A model generated the notes under the pieces. That model did no database searches, was not told the DNA's origin, and saw only the letters and a list, made by a program, of their open reading frames with translations. Shown piece by piece: positions 48,114 through 58,143 of a stretch of 64,000 bases of DNA. The DNA lies in assembly GCF_011008565.1 (NCBI RefSeq), contig NZ_JAAIWK010000019.1, positions 20,177 through 84,176 on the forward strand, read 5' to 3'. The first letter of the stretch is position 1; every line of letters starts with the position of its first letter. The DNA is from Heyndrickxia ginsengihumi (GTDB lineage Bacteria; Bacillota; Bacilli; Bacillales; Bacillaceae_C). The position numbers were made by a program, and so were the translations under genes.

Positions 48114-48704
48114 TCACCTCCTGCGTCGTTTTCTTCGATAGTAAAAGAAACGATCAATACATAACGCTGCAATTGTCGTCACAAAGGTTGCAATTAAAGT
48201 TGGAGCTACAATTTCTGTCGGAGCATGAGAGTTATAGTTCATTCGAATGGCGATAACCGTCGTAGGTATCAATGTAAGACCGGATGTATTTAAAGCAAGA
48301 AAGGTGATCATTGAGCGACTTGCTTCTTGTTTTCCGCCATTTAACGCTTTTAATTGCTCCATCGCTTTAATGCCGAGCGGAGTTGCAGCATTGCCGAGCC
48401 CAAACATATTGGCAATCATATTTGATAAAATATAGCCCATTGCAGGATGGTTTTCAGGTACTTCTGGAAAGATCTTTTTCATAATCGGTTTGAATAGTTG
48501 TGCTAATTTCGCAAGCAGACCCGAAACTTCAGCGATTTTCATCATTCCAAGCCAAAAAACAAGAACACTTATTAACCCGATACTAATCGTTACAGCTTCA
48601 TTTGCAGAATGAAATATCGCTTCATTCACTTCTTTCATTCTTCCATTTATTGCTGCAAATATAAAACCAACAATTGTCATACCTATCCAAATATAATTAA
48701 CCAT
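48114..48704 (-). CDS. spmA: Spore maturation protein SpmA
   Basis: The 196-residue polytopic membrane protein carries the Gate domain, seen in VTISIGLISVLVFWLGMMKI and the block GNAATPLGIKAMEQLKALNG. It acts with SpmB during late sporulation; the transported molecule is unknown. The C terminus is strikingly arginine-rich (YYRRKRRRR). The start overlaps the dacB stop by 8 nt, which suggests translational coupling. DacB activity and SpmAB function both influence spore core water content. Confidence 0.94.
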   Translation of the reverse strand: MVNYIWIGMTIVGFIFAAINGRMKEVNEAIFHSANEAVTISIGLISVLVFWLGMMKIAEVSGLLAKLAQLFKPIMKKIFPEVPENHPAMGYILSNMIANMFGLGNAATPLGIKAMEQLKALNGGKQEASRSMITFLALNTSGLTLIPTTVIAIRMNYNSHAPTEIVAPTLIATFVTTIAALCIDRFFYYRRKRRRR

Positions 48705-49815
48705 CTTTTTTCACACCTAAGTCTAATAATAATGCTTCTTTAAATAGTGCCTTCCATGATTCTTTATGCTCCATTACTTTTTTCTGATAATAAATCGGTG
48801 TTGTTTTAATCACTTTATGATCCATATAAACAACAGCCTTACCGACGATTTGAGGAATCTTTTTTGGATCTTTCCAATCTTTTTTAGGCTTCACCAATTG
48901 ATAGTCAACATTTACTGAGTCTACTTCATTTTTTGCCAATGGATAAGTAATATCATGCTTTACATACACATGGTTTTTTAAATATTTGTTTGTTATGGCT
49001 TGAATAGCACCTTTTCCAACAATAATCTTCGTATCGTAATGTTTAAAACCATATTGATACATAGCAATGTGATCATTCCAATCATCAGAATCATTTAGAG
49101 TAACAGCTATGTAATGTTCTCCATTTTTCGTTGCTGTTGATACTAAAGTACGATGCGCCTTTTTTGTAAATCCTGTTTTTCCGCCTGTACAATATTTATA
49201 CTTTTCAGTTAAAAGTCTATTTTTATTTTTCCATCCTTTATAAAATTTTGTTCCGGCTATTTTTCGATACGTTTTATTTTGCATTGCATAACGTGTGAGC
49301 AATGCCATATCATAAGCGGTAGAATAATGTTCTCCATTAGGATCTTCCAGTCCACTTGGATTCGTAAAATGGGTGTTCTTCATTCCAATTTCTTTAGCTT
49401 TTTGATTCATAAGAAAAACGAACCCTTCAATACTTCCGCCCACACTTTCAGCGATTACATTCGCTGCATCGTTGCCAGAGCGCAGCATCAAACCATAAAC
49501 TAAATCTTTAAGTTTCCATTTATCACCTTGTTTTAAATATAGTGACGATCCTTCTGTCCTTATTGCTCGTTCACTTACTGTCACTTTTTGATTCATTTTT
49601 CCTGACTCAATAGCTAAAATTGCCGTCATGATTTTTGTTATTGAGGCGATGCTTCGTGGTTCATATGCATCTTTTTCGTATAAAATTCTTCCTGTATCTT
49701 GATCCATTAAGATTGCACTTTTTGCCTGAACTGTCATATCTGCCTTCACATTTTTAACAGGAAAAATCATAAGGAGAAGAAAACCGATAAGCATAATAGA
49801 TACAATTCTTTTCAT
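48697..49815 (-). CDS. dacB: D-alanyl-D-alanine carboxypeptidase DacB (sporulation)
   Basis: DacB (PBP5*) trims stem peptides of cortex peptidoglycan during sporulation and so limits cross-linking. The protein has a signal peptide (IVSIMLIGFLLLMIFPVKNVKA) and an S11 peptidase domain with SITKIM (SxxK nucleophile, near residue 58), SGNDAA (SxN) and KTGFT (KTG). A C-terminal beta domain follows. I start at the ATG behind AAAAAGGAG; the frame begins 7 codons earlier, inside the ribosome-binding site. It heads the dacB-spmA-spmB operon. It is one of two S11 enzymes in the window; the other is dacF. Confidence 0.94.
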   Translation of the reverse strand: MKRIVSIMLIGFLLLMIFPVKNVKADMTVQAKSAILMDQDTGRILYEKDAYEPRSIASITKIMTAILAIESGKMNQKVTVSERAIRTEGSSLYLKQGDKWKLKDLVYGLMLRSGNDAANVIAESVGGSIEGFVFLMNQKAKEIGMKNTHFTNPSGLEDPNGEHYSTAYDMALLTRYAMQNKTYRKIAGTKFYKGWKNKNRLLTEKYKYCTGGKTGFTKKAHRTLVSTATKNGEHYIAVTLNDSDDWNDHIAMYQYGFKHYDTKIIVGKGAIQAITNKYLKNHVYVKHDITYPLAKNEVDSVNVDYQLVKPKKDWKDPKKIPQIVGKAVVYMDHKVIKTTPIYYQKKVMEHKESWKALFKEALLLDLGVKKDG

Positions 49816-49931
49816 GAAGCATACTCCTTTTTTCAATCGACTAAATTTAGCGATCCATCTTTGTACAAGTTTATGCTGGACAAGACGGGATATGATTACA
49901 AAAAATTCTTTTCAATGGTATATTCCTTATA

Positions 49932-50062
49932 ACACGCTCCAGGATGCTCACTTTCTGCGAGCGGTTGCTGAGCTTCCTTGACCCTTACGCCTACGAAGTC
50001 TTATCTTTTCCAACTAATCCCGTAGGAGCTTCGCATCCTTCCACTACAATCGCCTTCTTAAG
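49932..50062. repeat. Palindromic dispersed repeat of the Bacillaceae type
   Basis: This GC-richer block contains nested inverted repeats: GGATGC (49942-49947) with GCATCC (50033-50038), and inside it CCTACG (49990-49995) with CGTAGG (50021-50026). Phrases such as CTTTCTGCGAGCGG and CGTAGGAGCTTCGCATCC resemble the dispersed element common in bacilli (reading like ctcgctttccgcgggcgg ... cgcaggagtctcgc). It lies between scpB and dacB. No other copy is apparent in this window, so the repeat status rests on recollection. Confidence 0.6.
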
Positions 50063-50114
50063 GAGTGGCTAAAGTGAACATTCTGTTTATAAGCAACAGC
50101 CTTTAAAAGAGTCT

Positions 50115-50160
50115 AAAATAAAAACAACTGACTTGTAATCATACAAGTCAGTTGTTTTTA
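50115..50160 (-). terminator. Rho-independent terminator after scpB
   Basis: The stem AAAACAACTGACTTGTA with its complement (about 50121-50159) ends in a T-rich tract on the minus strand, just behind the scpB stop. Confidence 0.93.
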
Positions 50161-50161
50161 T

Positions 50162-50761
50162 TTATTGTTCGTTATTAAATTGATCTTGAAACTTCTCAAA
50201 GAATAAATCGGCCTCATCTTGAGAAAAATCATCCTCCATTTTCTCCGGAAATGGCGGTAACTCCTTTAAATCCTTTAAACCAAAATGGTCTAAAAATTCT
50301 TTTGTCGTTCCATATATGATTGCTCTGCCATTACTGCCTTGCCTTCCCACTTCCTGAATTAACCCTTTAGCCATTAAAGTTTGCAACGGACGTTCAGTTT
50401 TCACACCACGAATTTCTTCAATTTCTATTCTAGTAATGGGCTGTTTGTAAGAAATGATTGCAAGCGTTTCAAGGGCAGCCTGTGACAATGTATTTGTATT
50501 CGGAGATTCTACCAATTTCTTTAAATATACAGCATTTTCCTTTTTAGTTGCTAATTGGTATGTATCCGCAAGCTCAATGATTGTAATGCCTCGATCTGAA
50601 TTAGATTCATAATCCATTTTCAAACTTTCAATAATTTCAATCGCCTCAAATTCTTCGATTTCCATCACCGTTGTAATTTGCTTTATCGATAAACCTTCAT
50701 CGCCTGCGGCAAACAATAGGCTCTCTAGTATTCCTTTCCAATTAATAAGATCCACTTTCAT
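50162..50761 (-). CDS. scpB: Segregation and condensation protein ScpB
   Basis: ScpB is a winged-helix kleisin-associated subunit of the SMC-ScpAB condensin that organises and segregates the chromosome. The product of about 199 residues shows [19 protein letters not shown], the [20 protein letters not shown] block and [18 protein letters not shown], all hallmark ScpB segments. I start at the ATG behind AAAAGGGGAG, giving a 20-nt overlap with scpA, typical for this pair. The longer frame extends 21 codons back inside scpA. Confidence 0.95.
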   Translation of the reverse strand: MKVDLINWKGILESLLFAAGDEGLSIKQITTVMEIEEFEAIEIIESLKMDYESNSDRGITIIELADTYQLATKKENAVYLKKLVESPNTNTLSQAALETLAIISYKQPITRIEIEEIRGVKTERPLQTLMAKGLIQEVGRQGSNGRAIIYGTTKEFLDHFGLKDLKELPPFPEKMEDDFSQDEADLFFEKFQDQFNNEQ

Positions 50762-51503
50762 TCTCCCCTTTTCTTGCAACAAAAATTTCACCAAAATTCT
50801 GTTCTTGCTCCACAATGATCTCATGTCTTTTCATCAGCTCTAATATCGCCAAAAAAGTAACAACAATATGTTCCTTATCAGGAATTGGAAAGAGTGATTC
50901 GAAATTTTTCCTTTCGGAGGTTTGAGGCAATAATTCTAGAATTTCATCCATTCGCTTTTCTATTGAAATCTCTTGCCTTGTGATTTTTGTTGAAAGTGGT
51001 TTTTGTAGTTTTTTCCTGCGCAGTAATTTATTTAATGCACCTAACATGTCATAAATTGAAACATCTAAATTGATTTTATCAGTATCTATTTCTTTCACGT
51101 AATCAGATAAATCACTAGGTGGTTTTGTAAATATTTGACTCCTATTCTGTTCAAGCTGTTTTAATTCCTGTGCTGCTTCTTTATATTTTCGGTATTCAAG
51201 TAGCTTTTCAACAAGATCGTCACGAGGATCCTCTTCGGGAAAATTTTCATCCTCTTCGATAACATCAACTTCCTGTTTTGGAAGCAACATTTTACTTTTA
51301 ATCGCTAATAAAGTTGCAGCCATGACTAAATATTCACTGGCTACATCTAATTCTAATTCTTTCATCGTGTGTATGTAAACTAAATATTGTTCCGTTATTT
51401 CAGCCATAGGTATATCGTAAATATCAATTTCTAATTGATTGATTAAGTGTAGCAGTAAATCTAATGGACCTTCAAATGCATCAATTTTAACTTTGTATTC
51501 CAT
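50742..51503 (-). CDS. scpA: Segregation and condensation protein ScpA
   Basis: ScpA is the kleisin subunit that bridges SMC heads and binds ScpB. The 253-residue protein begins with the family signature [20 protein letters not shown], followed by [19 protein letters not shown] and [19 protein letters not shown]. The middle is acidic. The C-terminal winged-helix ([18 protein letters not shown]) contacts SMC. It is translationally coupled to scpB. In B. subtilis the riboflavin operon lies next to it; here only ribT is nearby. Confidence 0.95.
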   Translation of the reverse strand: MEYKVKIDAFEGPLDLLLHLINQLEIDIYDIPMAEITEQYLVYIHTMKELELDVASEYLVMAATLLAIKSKMLLPKQEVDVIEEDENFPEEDPRDDLVEKLLEYRKYKEAAQELKQLEQNRSQIFTKPPSDLSDYVKEIDTDKINLDVSIYDMLGALNKLLRRKKLQKPLSTKITRQEISIEKRMDEILELLPQTSERKNFESLFPIPDKEHIVVTFLAILELMKRHEIIVEQEQNFGEIFVARKGENESGSY

Positions 51504-51680
51504 ACTTCACCGTTCCTTCTAAGCTACAGAGCTCCTTAACTAGTATAGTAAAATAACGCTCATCCTCCAACAATAATTTTTTTATTTTACTAGCTCATTT
51601 TTATCTGTTGGGCACAAGCCTATACACTTAGTTAAATTCAGACATAGTATACTTTATAGGCTACTAAAGGAGGTAATCTA

Positions 51681-51773
51681 ATGTCTGACGGCTTTGGTTT
51701 TGGAGGCGGCTTTGCATTAATTGTCGTACTCTTTATATTATTAGTAATTGTTGGCAGTGCCTATATCTATTAA
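51681..51773 (+). CDS. YjcZ-like sporulation microprotein
   Basis: This 30-residue plus-strand ORF has a strong ribosome-binding site (AAAGGAGG, 51667-51674) 6 nt before its ATG. The product starts MSDGFGFGGGFALIVVLFIL and ends LLVIVGSAYIY: a Gly/Phe-rich head and one transmembrane helix. This pattern is that of the YjcZ/SscA family of tiny spore-associated membrane proteins in bacilli. A perfect terminator follows at once. It is too short for usual ORF thresholds. Role unknown, probably sporulation. Confidence 0.85.
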   Translation: MSDGFGFGGGFALIVVLFILLVIVGSAYIY

Positions 51774-51778
51774 ACATA

Positions 51779-51816
51779 ATGAAACTCAAGGAATGTATCC
51801 TTGAGTTTCATTTATT
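51779..51816 (+). terminator. Rho-independent terminator after the YjcZ-like gene
   Basis: The 12-bp stem GAAACTCAAGGA / TCCTTGAGTTTC (51781-51792 with 51798-51809) is followed by ATTTATTTCTTT. Confidence 0.92.
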
Positions 51817-52065
51817 TCTTTCATCTCTGTATCAGCTGACACCTATTTTGACGATCCAATCATCCACACATCTCCTTTTGCAAAAACAAGAAACGTTACA
51901 TATGGATGGGCGAAAAAACAGGACAATAGTAACATTTATTTCAAAACAAGTAAACGTTAGAAGAATGTATATTACCCATTCTTAAGAACTAGATGGTTAT
52001 TCATCTATGGGCATCTATTGGCATAAAGGTACAACATACTGCTATTACGTGAAAAAAGAAGACCT

Positions 52066-52455
<390 letters not shown>

Positions 52456-52616
52456 TTAAGCCAAAAAAACGCTTTTCTTATTAGTATATGCTTATTAAAG
52501 TAAAAGTAAACGTATTAATATCTAATTCATTTTTATCATATGCTTTTCATAAACACAAGGGAATTACTCAAAAAAAATTCTTTTCAACTATAAAATACCT
52601 ATTGAAAACATATTTT

Positions 52617-53942
52617 TTAATTCTCTTGTCCAATGCCAACAGATAAACGCAAATCATTTCTTAACAAATCCTCATATGTTTCACGTTTTACAACAAGAAT
52701 CGCTTCTCCATTTTCAACAAAAACAACGGGCGGTCTAGGAATACGGTTATAATTATTTGCCATAGAATATCCATAAGCCCCAGTACAGAAGACAGCTAAA
52801 AGATCTTGATCATTCGATTTAGGGAGTGGTAAATCCCAAATAAGCATATCCCCTGATTCACAACATTTCCCAGCAATTGAAACCGTTTCTTCAATTTCCG
52901 CTAAAGGACGATTTGCCAATACTGCCTCATACTTAGCATCATATAATGCCGGACGTATATTATCACTCATTCCACCATTAACAGCCAGGTATTTTCTGAC
53001 ATTTGGCACTTCTTTGCTTGAACCAATTGAATATAAAGTTGTCCCTGCCTCACCTACTAAAGATCTTCCAGGCTCAATCCAAATTTCCGGCATTGGTAAT
53101 TCATATTTTGCAGCTTGCACCTTTACTTCTTTTACAATTTCCTCCACATATTTAGCCGGTGATAACGGTTCATCCTCATGTGTATAACGAACGCCAAATC
53201 CCCCTCCTAAATTTAGAACACTAGGGGAAAATTCAAGTTCCTTATTCCATTTCGAAAGTTTTTCAACAATTTTTTGCGCTGCAAGTATAAAGCCTGTCGT
53301 TTCAAAAATTTGTGATCCAATATGACAATGCAATCCTAAAAGATGTAAATATTCAGATTGCAACGCACGTTTTAGCGCAGCTTCAGCTTGTCCATTTTGC
53401 AAATCAAACCCAAATTTGGAATCTTCTTGACCAGTTAAAATATAATCATGCGTATGTGCTTCTATTCCCGGTGTAACACGCAGTAAAATTTGCATCACCT
53501 GATTTTTTTCTTTACACAAGTTTTCCAACATATCTAATTCATAAAAATTATCAACCACAATACAACCAATATTGGCAGCTAACGCAAATTCTAGTTCTTC
53601 TTTGCTCTTATTATTACCGTGAAAATGAATCTTATCAACTGGAAACTCCGCTGCTAATGCTGTATATAATTCACCACCGGATACGACATCAAGCGAGAGT
53701 CCTTCTTCTTTTGCCAATTGCAGCATCGCAATGGTAGAGAATGCTTTGCTTGCATAGGCTACTTGGAAATGAACCCCTAATTGCTCGAATGTTTCCTTAA
53801 ACGCTCTAGCTCGCTGCCGTATTAAAGCAACGTCATAAACGTAAAGAGGCGTCCCATATTTAGCCGCTAAGTCAACTGTATCAACGCCTCCAATTTCTAA
53901 ATGTCCCTGCCCATTTACCCTTGATGTTCCGTAAAAATGCAT
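52617..53942 (-). CDS. lysA: Diaminopimelate decarboxylase
   Basis: LysA decarboxylates meso-diaminopimelate to L-lysine. The 441-residue protein is a fold-III PLP enzyme: YASKAFSTIAMLQLAKEEG contains the PLP lysine, GLHCHIGSQIF and LNLGGGFGVRYTHEDEP follow, and CCESGDMLIWDLPLP with GAYGYSMANNYNRIPRP form the second substrate-binding part. I start at the ATG of MHFYGTSRVNG, with GGTGGAG about 10 nt upstream; the frame extends 9 codons further. It follows spoVAF after a terminator, as in B. subtilis. No lysine riboswitch is visible. Confidence 0.96.
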   Translation of the reverse strand: MHFYGTSRVNGQGHLEIGGVDTVDLAAKYGTPLYVYDVALIRQRARAFKETFEQLGVHFQVAYASKAFSTIAMLQLAKEEGLSLDVVSGGELYTALAAEFPVDKIHFHGNNKSKEELEFALAANIGCIVVDNFYELDMLENLCKEKNQVMQILLRVTPGIEAHTHDYILTGQEDSKFGFDLQNGQAEAALKRALQSEYLHLLGLHCHIGSQIFETTGFILAAQKIVEKLSKWNKELEFSPSVLNLGGGFGVRYTHEDEPLSPAKYVEEIVKEVKVQAAKYELPMPEIWIEPGRSLVGEAGTTLYSIGSSKEVPNVRKYLAVNGGMSDNIRPALYDAKYEAVLANRPLAEIEETVSIAGKCCESGDMLIWDLPLPKSNDQDLLAVFCTGAYGYSMANNYNRIPRPPVVFVENGEAILVVKRETYEDLLRNDLRLSVGIGQEN

Positions 53943-53984
53943 GTTAATCTCAACTCCACCGATAATCATTATATTTGCATATGA

Positions 53985-54020
53985 AAGAAGAACAGACAGC
54001 CCGTTAATGAACTGTCTGAA
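53985..54020 (-). terminator. Terminator between spoVAF and lysA
   Basis: The stem AGACAG / CTGTCT spans a 12-nt loop and is followed on the minus strand by GTTCTTCTTTC. It is modest in stability. Confidence 0.6.
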
Positions 54021-54083
54021 TATACAATTTTATAAAAATTTATTAGATAAACTTTATCATAAAAATACATATTTGACAATGTT

Positions 54084-55556
54084 TTATGCATTATCTGGTG
54101 GCTGCCGAAAACGATCTATAGGGTTAGTAATGCTCGGGCGCATAAATTGTCCTGGTACAGACCGCCGGAAAATTACTTGTAAACATGCTTTTGGGTTAAA
54201 AGGAATAATCGGCCAGCAATAAGGAGCATTTAAAGCCTTAATAGACACTAAGTAAAGGATAAATACAGTCGTTCCAAGTACAAATCCTTTGACACCGAAA
54301 AAGGCAACAAAAAATAATAACACGAGTCTAATAATACGATTGGCTACACTTAATTCATAGCTTGGAGTTACAAAAGTACCAAGGGCTGATGCCGCAACGT
54401 AAAGAATGACTTCCGAAACAAATAGACCGACTGCAACCGCAATTTGTCCAATCATGACAGCAGCGATAATGCCCATTGCTGTTGCGAGTGGTGTTGGCGT
54501 ATGGATGGCCGCCACCCTCATACATTCAATTCCTAAATCAGCAATAAAAAGTTGAACAATGATAGGAACATGTGCATGTTTGTTAGGTCCAATATAATCA
54601 AGTTTTTCAGGTAATAAAGATGGCTCTGCAACATATATATACCATAATGGTAATAAAAAGAGAGAAACAAATATCCCCATATACCTTATCCAACGGATAA
54701 AGGTTCCTACTGAGGAAGCTTCCCTGTATTCTTCAGCATGCTGCATATGATGAAAGATTGTCGTTGGTGCAATAATGACACTTGGCGAAGTATCGACAAT
54801 AATTAATACATGCCCTTCTAATAAATGTGTAGCGGCAACATCGGGTCTTTCTGTATAACGAGAAAGTGGAAAAGGATTATATCCTTGGTGAAAAATAAAT
54901 TCCTCCACTGTTTTATCCGCCATTGTTACTCCATCTATTTCGATTTCTTCAATTTCTTTTTTTATTAAGTTAACGGTATCAGGATCAGCAATGCCATCAA
55001 TATAAGCAATTGCGATATCTGTTTTTGATCTTTCTCCAGCTTTCTTCATCTCTATCCGTAAACGTTCATCACGGATACGTCTGCGTGTTAAAGCGGTGTT
55101 AATAACAATATTTTCAACATAGCCGTCCCTAGAACCCCGCACTACCTTCTCTGTATCTGGCTCCATCGGCATTCTGCCTGGATACGATCTAACATCGACA
55201 ATAATGGCCTGCTGTTGACCTTCAACAACAATACCGATCAAACCTGATAATACTTGATCGACTAGCTCATCGAAAGTTTTCACGAGCTCCATCTGTTGAT
55301 TAACAATTCGATTTTGTACTAATTCAAACACTTTTATTGTTTGTTTTTCAGTATCATTTAAATTAACTAACTCAGTGATAACACGCGAAACACTAATGGA
55401 ATCATTTAATCCATTTAAATAGTACAAATGCACATCTTTTCTTAAAATCTTTAATTTTCTTACTCCAACATCATAGCTTGTTCCTAAGCCAACGCGTTTT
55501 TTCCACAATTCTTCAAGATCGTCTAACTGACTTGGAATCGGTGTCTTTTGATTCAT
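54084..55556 (-). CDS. spoVAF: Stage V sporulation protein AF (GerA-family)
   Basis: SpoVAF resembles germinant-receptor A subunits. It has 490 residues, with a large soluble N-terminal domain and four to five membrane segments in the second half ([40 protein letters not shown]). Motifs [20 protein letters not shown] and [20 protein letters not shown] are typical. In spores it is thought to amplify DPA release during germination. It overlaps spoVAEa by 44 nt and ends this shortened spoVA operon. Confidence 0.95.
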   Translation of the reverse strand: MNQKTPIPSQLDDLEELWKKRVGLGTSYDVGVRKLKILRKDVHLYYLNGLNDSISVSRVITELVNLNDTEKQTIKVFELVQNRIVNQQMELVKTFDELVDQVLSGLIGIVVEGQQQAIIVDVRSYPGRMPMEPDTEKVVRGSRDGYVENIVINTALTRRRIRDERLRIEMKKAGERSKTDIAIAYIDGIADPDTVNLIKKEIEEIEIDGVTMADKTVEEFIFHQGYNPFPLSRYTERPDVAATHLLEGHVLIIVDTSPSVIIAPTTIFHHMQHAEEYREASSVGTFIRWIRYMGIFVSLFLLPLWYIYVAEPSLLPEKLDYIGPNKHAHVPIIVQLFIADLGIECMRVAAIHTPTPLATAMGIIAAVMIGQIAVAVGLFVSEVILYVAASALGTFVTPSYELSVANRIIRLVLLFFVAFFGVKGFVLGTTVFILYLVSIKALNAPYCWPIIPFNPKACLQVIFRRSVPGQFMRPSITNPIDRFRQPPDNA

Positions 55557-56121
55557 ATTTGAAACCGCTCCTTTCTAAAATGAGTTCTACAGCTTTTTTC
55601 GTAATCGGAGCCCCCATAGTAAAGTGATCTTTTTTTGACATTTTTCCAACATCGCCAATCCCGACAACAATTGGAACATTTAGCTGATCAATACTATATA
55701 CTGTATCCCCATTTATCTTTTTCAATTCCAATTCCGGCACACCAAACTTATCTACACCATATGGCGTTAGTTCTCCGTTTTGATCAATGCAAACATCTAC
55801 TTTTGTCCATTCAGCTTGATGTGTTTTTGATGCGACAGCAATAATGCCTAACACTTTAATATCAGGATGTTGCGCTACATATAAAAGCGCTTGCTCCCCA
55901 CTGCCTGGTCCAAGAAATCCGCTATCATCAAACATGACTAAGACAGGATCGTATGGCGTTTGTTTGATTAATTCCACCATTTTCTTTCCGCTTATTTGAG
56001 TAGGATTCCCAAATGATTGCGAAATACAGCGTCCACCTATTTCTTTCGCAATCACCTCAATTGCACGTTTGGCATATTCATCCCCATCAGTGATAAGTAT
56101 TACCTGTCGCCGCTTTTCCAT
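55513..56121 (-). CDS. spoVAEA: Stage V sporulation protein AEa
   Basis: The 202-residue soluble protein matches SpoVAEa: [20 protein letters not shown], then [40 protein letters not shown] and [20 protein letters not shown]. Its biochemical role is unknown; it belongs to the SpoVA system that moves dipicolinic acid into and out of the spore. It follows spoVAB by only 25 bp. In B. subtilis spoVAC, spoVAD and spoVAEb separate these two genes, so three core components are missing here. Confidence 0.94.
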   Translation of the reverse strand: MEKRRQVILITDGDEYAKRAIEVIAKEIGGRCISQSFGNPTQISGKKMVELIKQTPYDPVLVMFDDSGFLGPGSGEQALLYVAQHPDIKVLGIIAVASKTHQAEWTKVDVCIDQNGELTPYGVDKFGVPELELKKINGDTVYSIDQLNVPIVVGIGDVGKMSKKDHFTMGAPITKKAVELILERSGFKYESKDTDSKSVRRS

Positions 56122-56146
56122 CTCTCATTTCCTTTCTAAATCATTG

Positions 56147-56572
56147 TTAATGGTTGACAAAATAAATCCATTGGAATAAGGAACCTACTACTTTACCAAG
56201 AACAATTGCCATTAAAGCACTTATTAATTGACCATCAATCCCTATCCGTTTTGCAAAAATGGGAATGACATTCACAACCTCAGTTAAGGCAGCTGCTAGC
56301 ATACCAACAAAAATTCCACTAAACAAGCCAATTGGAATTGAAATGATTCCTCCTAAATGTAAAACTATATTTCGAAGTTCTGTCCATGTTCCTAATACTA
56401 CACCTAACACAATTGCCCATTCATAATATTGAACAAGATGGTCTGATTTTGATAACTGCGTTAAACGCGGAACAATTCCAAGTACAGTTAAAAAGGCTAC
56501 GAATCCACAGCCAACCATAAGCCCGCTTCCTAGACCAATGAGGATGACTATCATTTCTTTAATGATGATCAA
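56147..56572 (-). CDS. spoVAB: Stage V sporulation protein AB
   Basis: This 141-residue membrane protein has about four hydrophobic segments (IVILIGLGSGLMVGCGFVAF, YYEWAIVLGVVLGTWTELRN, GGIISIPIGLFSGIFVGMLA, and a C-terminal one). The length equals B. subtilis SpoVAB. It starts at a TTG overlapping the end of spoVAA by 14 nt, with GGGGAG about 12 nt upstream. It belongs to the DPA transport operon. The next gene should be spoVAC but is spoVAEa. Confidence 0.92.
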   Translation of the reverse strand: MIIIKEMIVILIGLGSGLMVGCGFVAFLTVLGIVPRLTQLSKSDHLVQYYEWAIVLGVVLGTWTELRNIVLHLGGIISIPIGLFSGIFVGMLAAALTEVVNVIPIFAKRIGIDGQLISALMAIVLGKVVGSLFQWIYFVNH

Positions 56573-57179
56573 AACGTTTTACGTTCTCCCCGTTCTCATA
56601 CATCGAAATATATTGATCAATATCTTGCTGATAATTAAATATCTCAACTTCAAGCGGGCTCGGTTCTTCATTAAATCGTTTTTTAAATATGTGATTAAAG
56701 AAGACAATCATCCCAAGACCTATACCAATTGAATAAGGAATTTGCAAAAATAATGGAGTATAATCATTTTGACCTGTTAACATGTAATAAATTTTTTGAT
56801 GTACTTCCTGCATACTGACATCTTCATGAAAATTCATAATCGCGAGTGCCGAACCAATAAAAAGCAATATCCATATAAATGAAAAAATTAATGGATGTAC
56901 CTTTTTCTTTTCTAAAGCTATTTCCACAATTGTTTCTACAGGTCCTATCGCTTCTATGTTAATGGTTTGCAAGTGATACTTTAATACTGAAATAATTTTC
57001 ATTAAATCAATTACAACAGTATTATGATCTTGTTCAGAAATCTTATAAATTGGAAGTTCTGATACAGTTTTTATGATTGGCTCAGGCGCAATAATTTGGG
57101 CAATATGAGATAACTTGACTAAACTATTAGGCGCTAAACTTACCCGATGTCTTAAACGCAAATAAACTGTCTCATCCAT
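56559..57179 (-). CDS. spoVAA: Stage V sporulation protein AA
   Basis: SpoVAA has 206 residues here, the usual length, when started at the ATG behind AGAGGTG; the frame continues 6 codons up. The N-terminal half is soluble (ETVYLRLRHRVSLAPNSLVK) and two membrane segments follow (FSFIWILLFIGSALAIMNFH, PYSIGIGLGMIVFFNHIF). It is the first gene of the SpoVA operon, which is expressed in the forespore under SigG in B. subtilis. A SigG-type promoter lies just upstream. Confidence 0.93.
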   Translation of the reverse strand: MDETVYLRLRHRVSLAPNSLVKLSHIAQIIAPEPIIKTVSELPIYKISEQDHNTVVIDLMKIISVLKYHLQTINIEAIGPVETIVEIALEKKKVHPLIFSFIWILLFIGSALAIMNFHEDVSMQEVHQKIYYMLTGQNDYTPLFLQIPYSIGIGLGMIVFFNHIFKKRFNEEPSPLEVEIFNYQQDIDQYISMYENGENVKRFDHH

Positions 57180-57212
57180 GTTGTTCACCTCTGCCAATTG
57201 TTAGATATATTG

Positions 57213-57241
57213 TATTATGTGACATCGAGGGATTTTCATAC
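57213..57241 (-). promoter_or_regulatory. Candidate SigG promoter of spoVA
   Basis: On the minus strand, GTATG (57237-57241) is followed after 17 bp by CATAATA (57213-57219). The latter fits the SigG -10 consensus CATNMTA exactly, and the former has one mismatch to GMATR. It sits about 35 bp before the spoVAA start. Confidence 0.55.
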
Positions 57242-57358
57242 ACAATCACAACATGATCGTATTAATAGAATATTTCGAGGATAAAAGTGTGCGTTTTGTG
57301 TTGGAACTATACAAACTATTATGAGAAGAATTTTAAAAAGAAGTGCATTATTCAGCCC

Positions 57359-57389
57359 ATAAAAAAAGCGCATTATAACTCCATGCGCT
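57359..57389 (-). terminator. Rho-independent terminator after sigF
   Basis: The stem AGCGCAT / ATGCGCT (57367-57373 with 57383-57389) is followed by TTTTTTTAT on the minus strand and overlaps the sigF stop codon. Confidence 0.88.
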
Positions 57390-58131
57390 CCTTCATTACT
57401 TCCAATATTTTCTTTTCTAAACGAGATACTTGAACTTGGGAAATTCCCAAACGTTCTGCTACCTCTGATTGTGTTTGATCTTTATAATAACGAAGATAAA
57501 CAATTAATCTTTCACGTTCATCCAATCCGCGAATTGCCTCTTGCAGTGCAATTTTATCGAACCATTTATGATCATTTTGATCAGAGATTTGGTCCAACAA
57601 TGTAATTGGATCTCCATCATTTTCATAAACCGTTTCATGAATGGATGAAGGGGACCTACTTGCTTCTTGTGCAAGAACAACGTCCTCAGGCGAAATTTCC
57701 AGATAGGTTGCGATTTCCTTTACAGTCGGCGATCTTCCATATTTTTTTGAAAGCTCATCTCGTGCTTTTCGAATCCGATTCCCAGTTTCTTTTAATGATC
57801 GACTTACTTTTACTGTCCCATCATCGCGAATAAACCGTTGAATTTCGCCAATGATCATCGGAACTGCGTATGTGGAAAATTTAACATCATATGAAAGATC
57901 AAATTTATCCACAGATTTTAAAAGTCCAATGCACCCAATTTGAAACAAATCATCAGGCTCATAACCACGATTTAAAAAGCGCTGAACAACAGACCAAACA
58001 AGCCTCATATTTTTTTCTACAATTTGATCACGAGCCTGCTGATCGCCTTCTTGACTTTTTTTAATCAGTTCCTTTACTTCATTGTCTTTCAAATATGTTT
58101 GTTTTTTATTTTTCTTCAGTTCTACATCCAT
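57373..58131 (-). CDS. sigF: RNA polymerase sporulation sigma factor SigF
   Basis: SigF (SpoIIAC) is the first forespore-specific sigma factor. The 252-residue product has region 2 (GDQQARDQIVEKNMRLVWSV, then FQIGCIGLLKSVDKFDLSYD and KFSTYAVPMIIGEIQRFIRD), region 3 and a region 4 helix-turn-helix (SEVAERLGISQVQVSRLEKK). I start at the ATG with AAGGAG 8 nt upstream; a GTG two codons earlier is also open. It is the third gene of the spoIIA operon, held inactive by SpoIIAB until SpoIIAA is dephosphorylated. Confidence 0.97.
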   Translation of the reverse strand: MDVELKKNKKQTYLKDNEVKELIKKSQEGDQQARDQIVEKNMRLVWSVVQRFLNRGYEPDDLFQIGCIGLLKSVDKFDLSYDVKFSTYAVPMIIGEIQRFIRDDGTVKVSRSLKETGNRIRKARDELSKKYGRSPTVKEIATYLEISPEDVVLAQEASRSPSSIHETVYENDGDPITLLDQISDQNDHKWFDKIALQEAIRGLDERERLIVYLRYYKDQTQSEVAERLGISQVQVSRLEKKILEVMKERMEL

Positions 58132-58143
58132 AGGCACGTCTCC

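Noticed and set aside
53943..54083. Search for a lysine riboswitch before lysA
   Set aside because: The spacer is about 140 bp, contains a simple terminator and none of the L-box landmarks.
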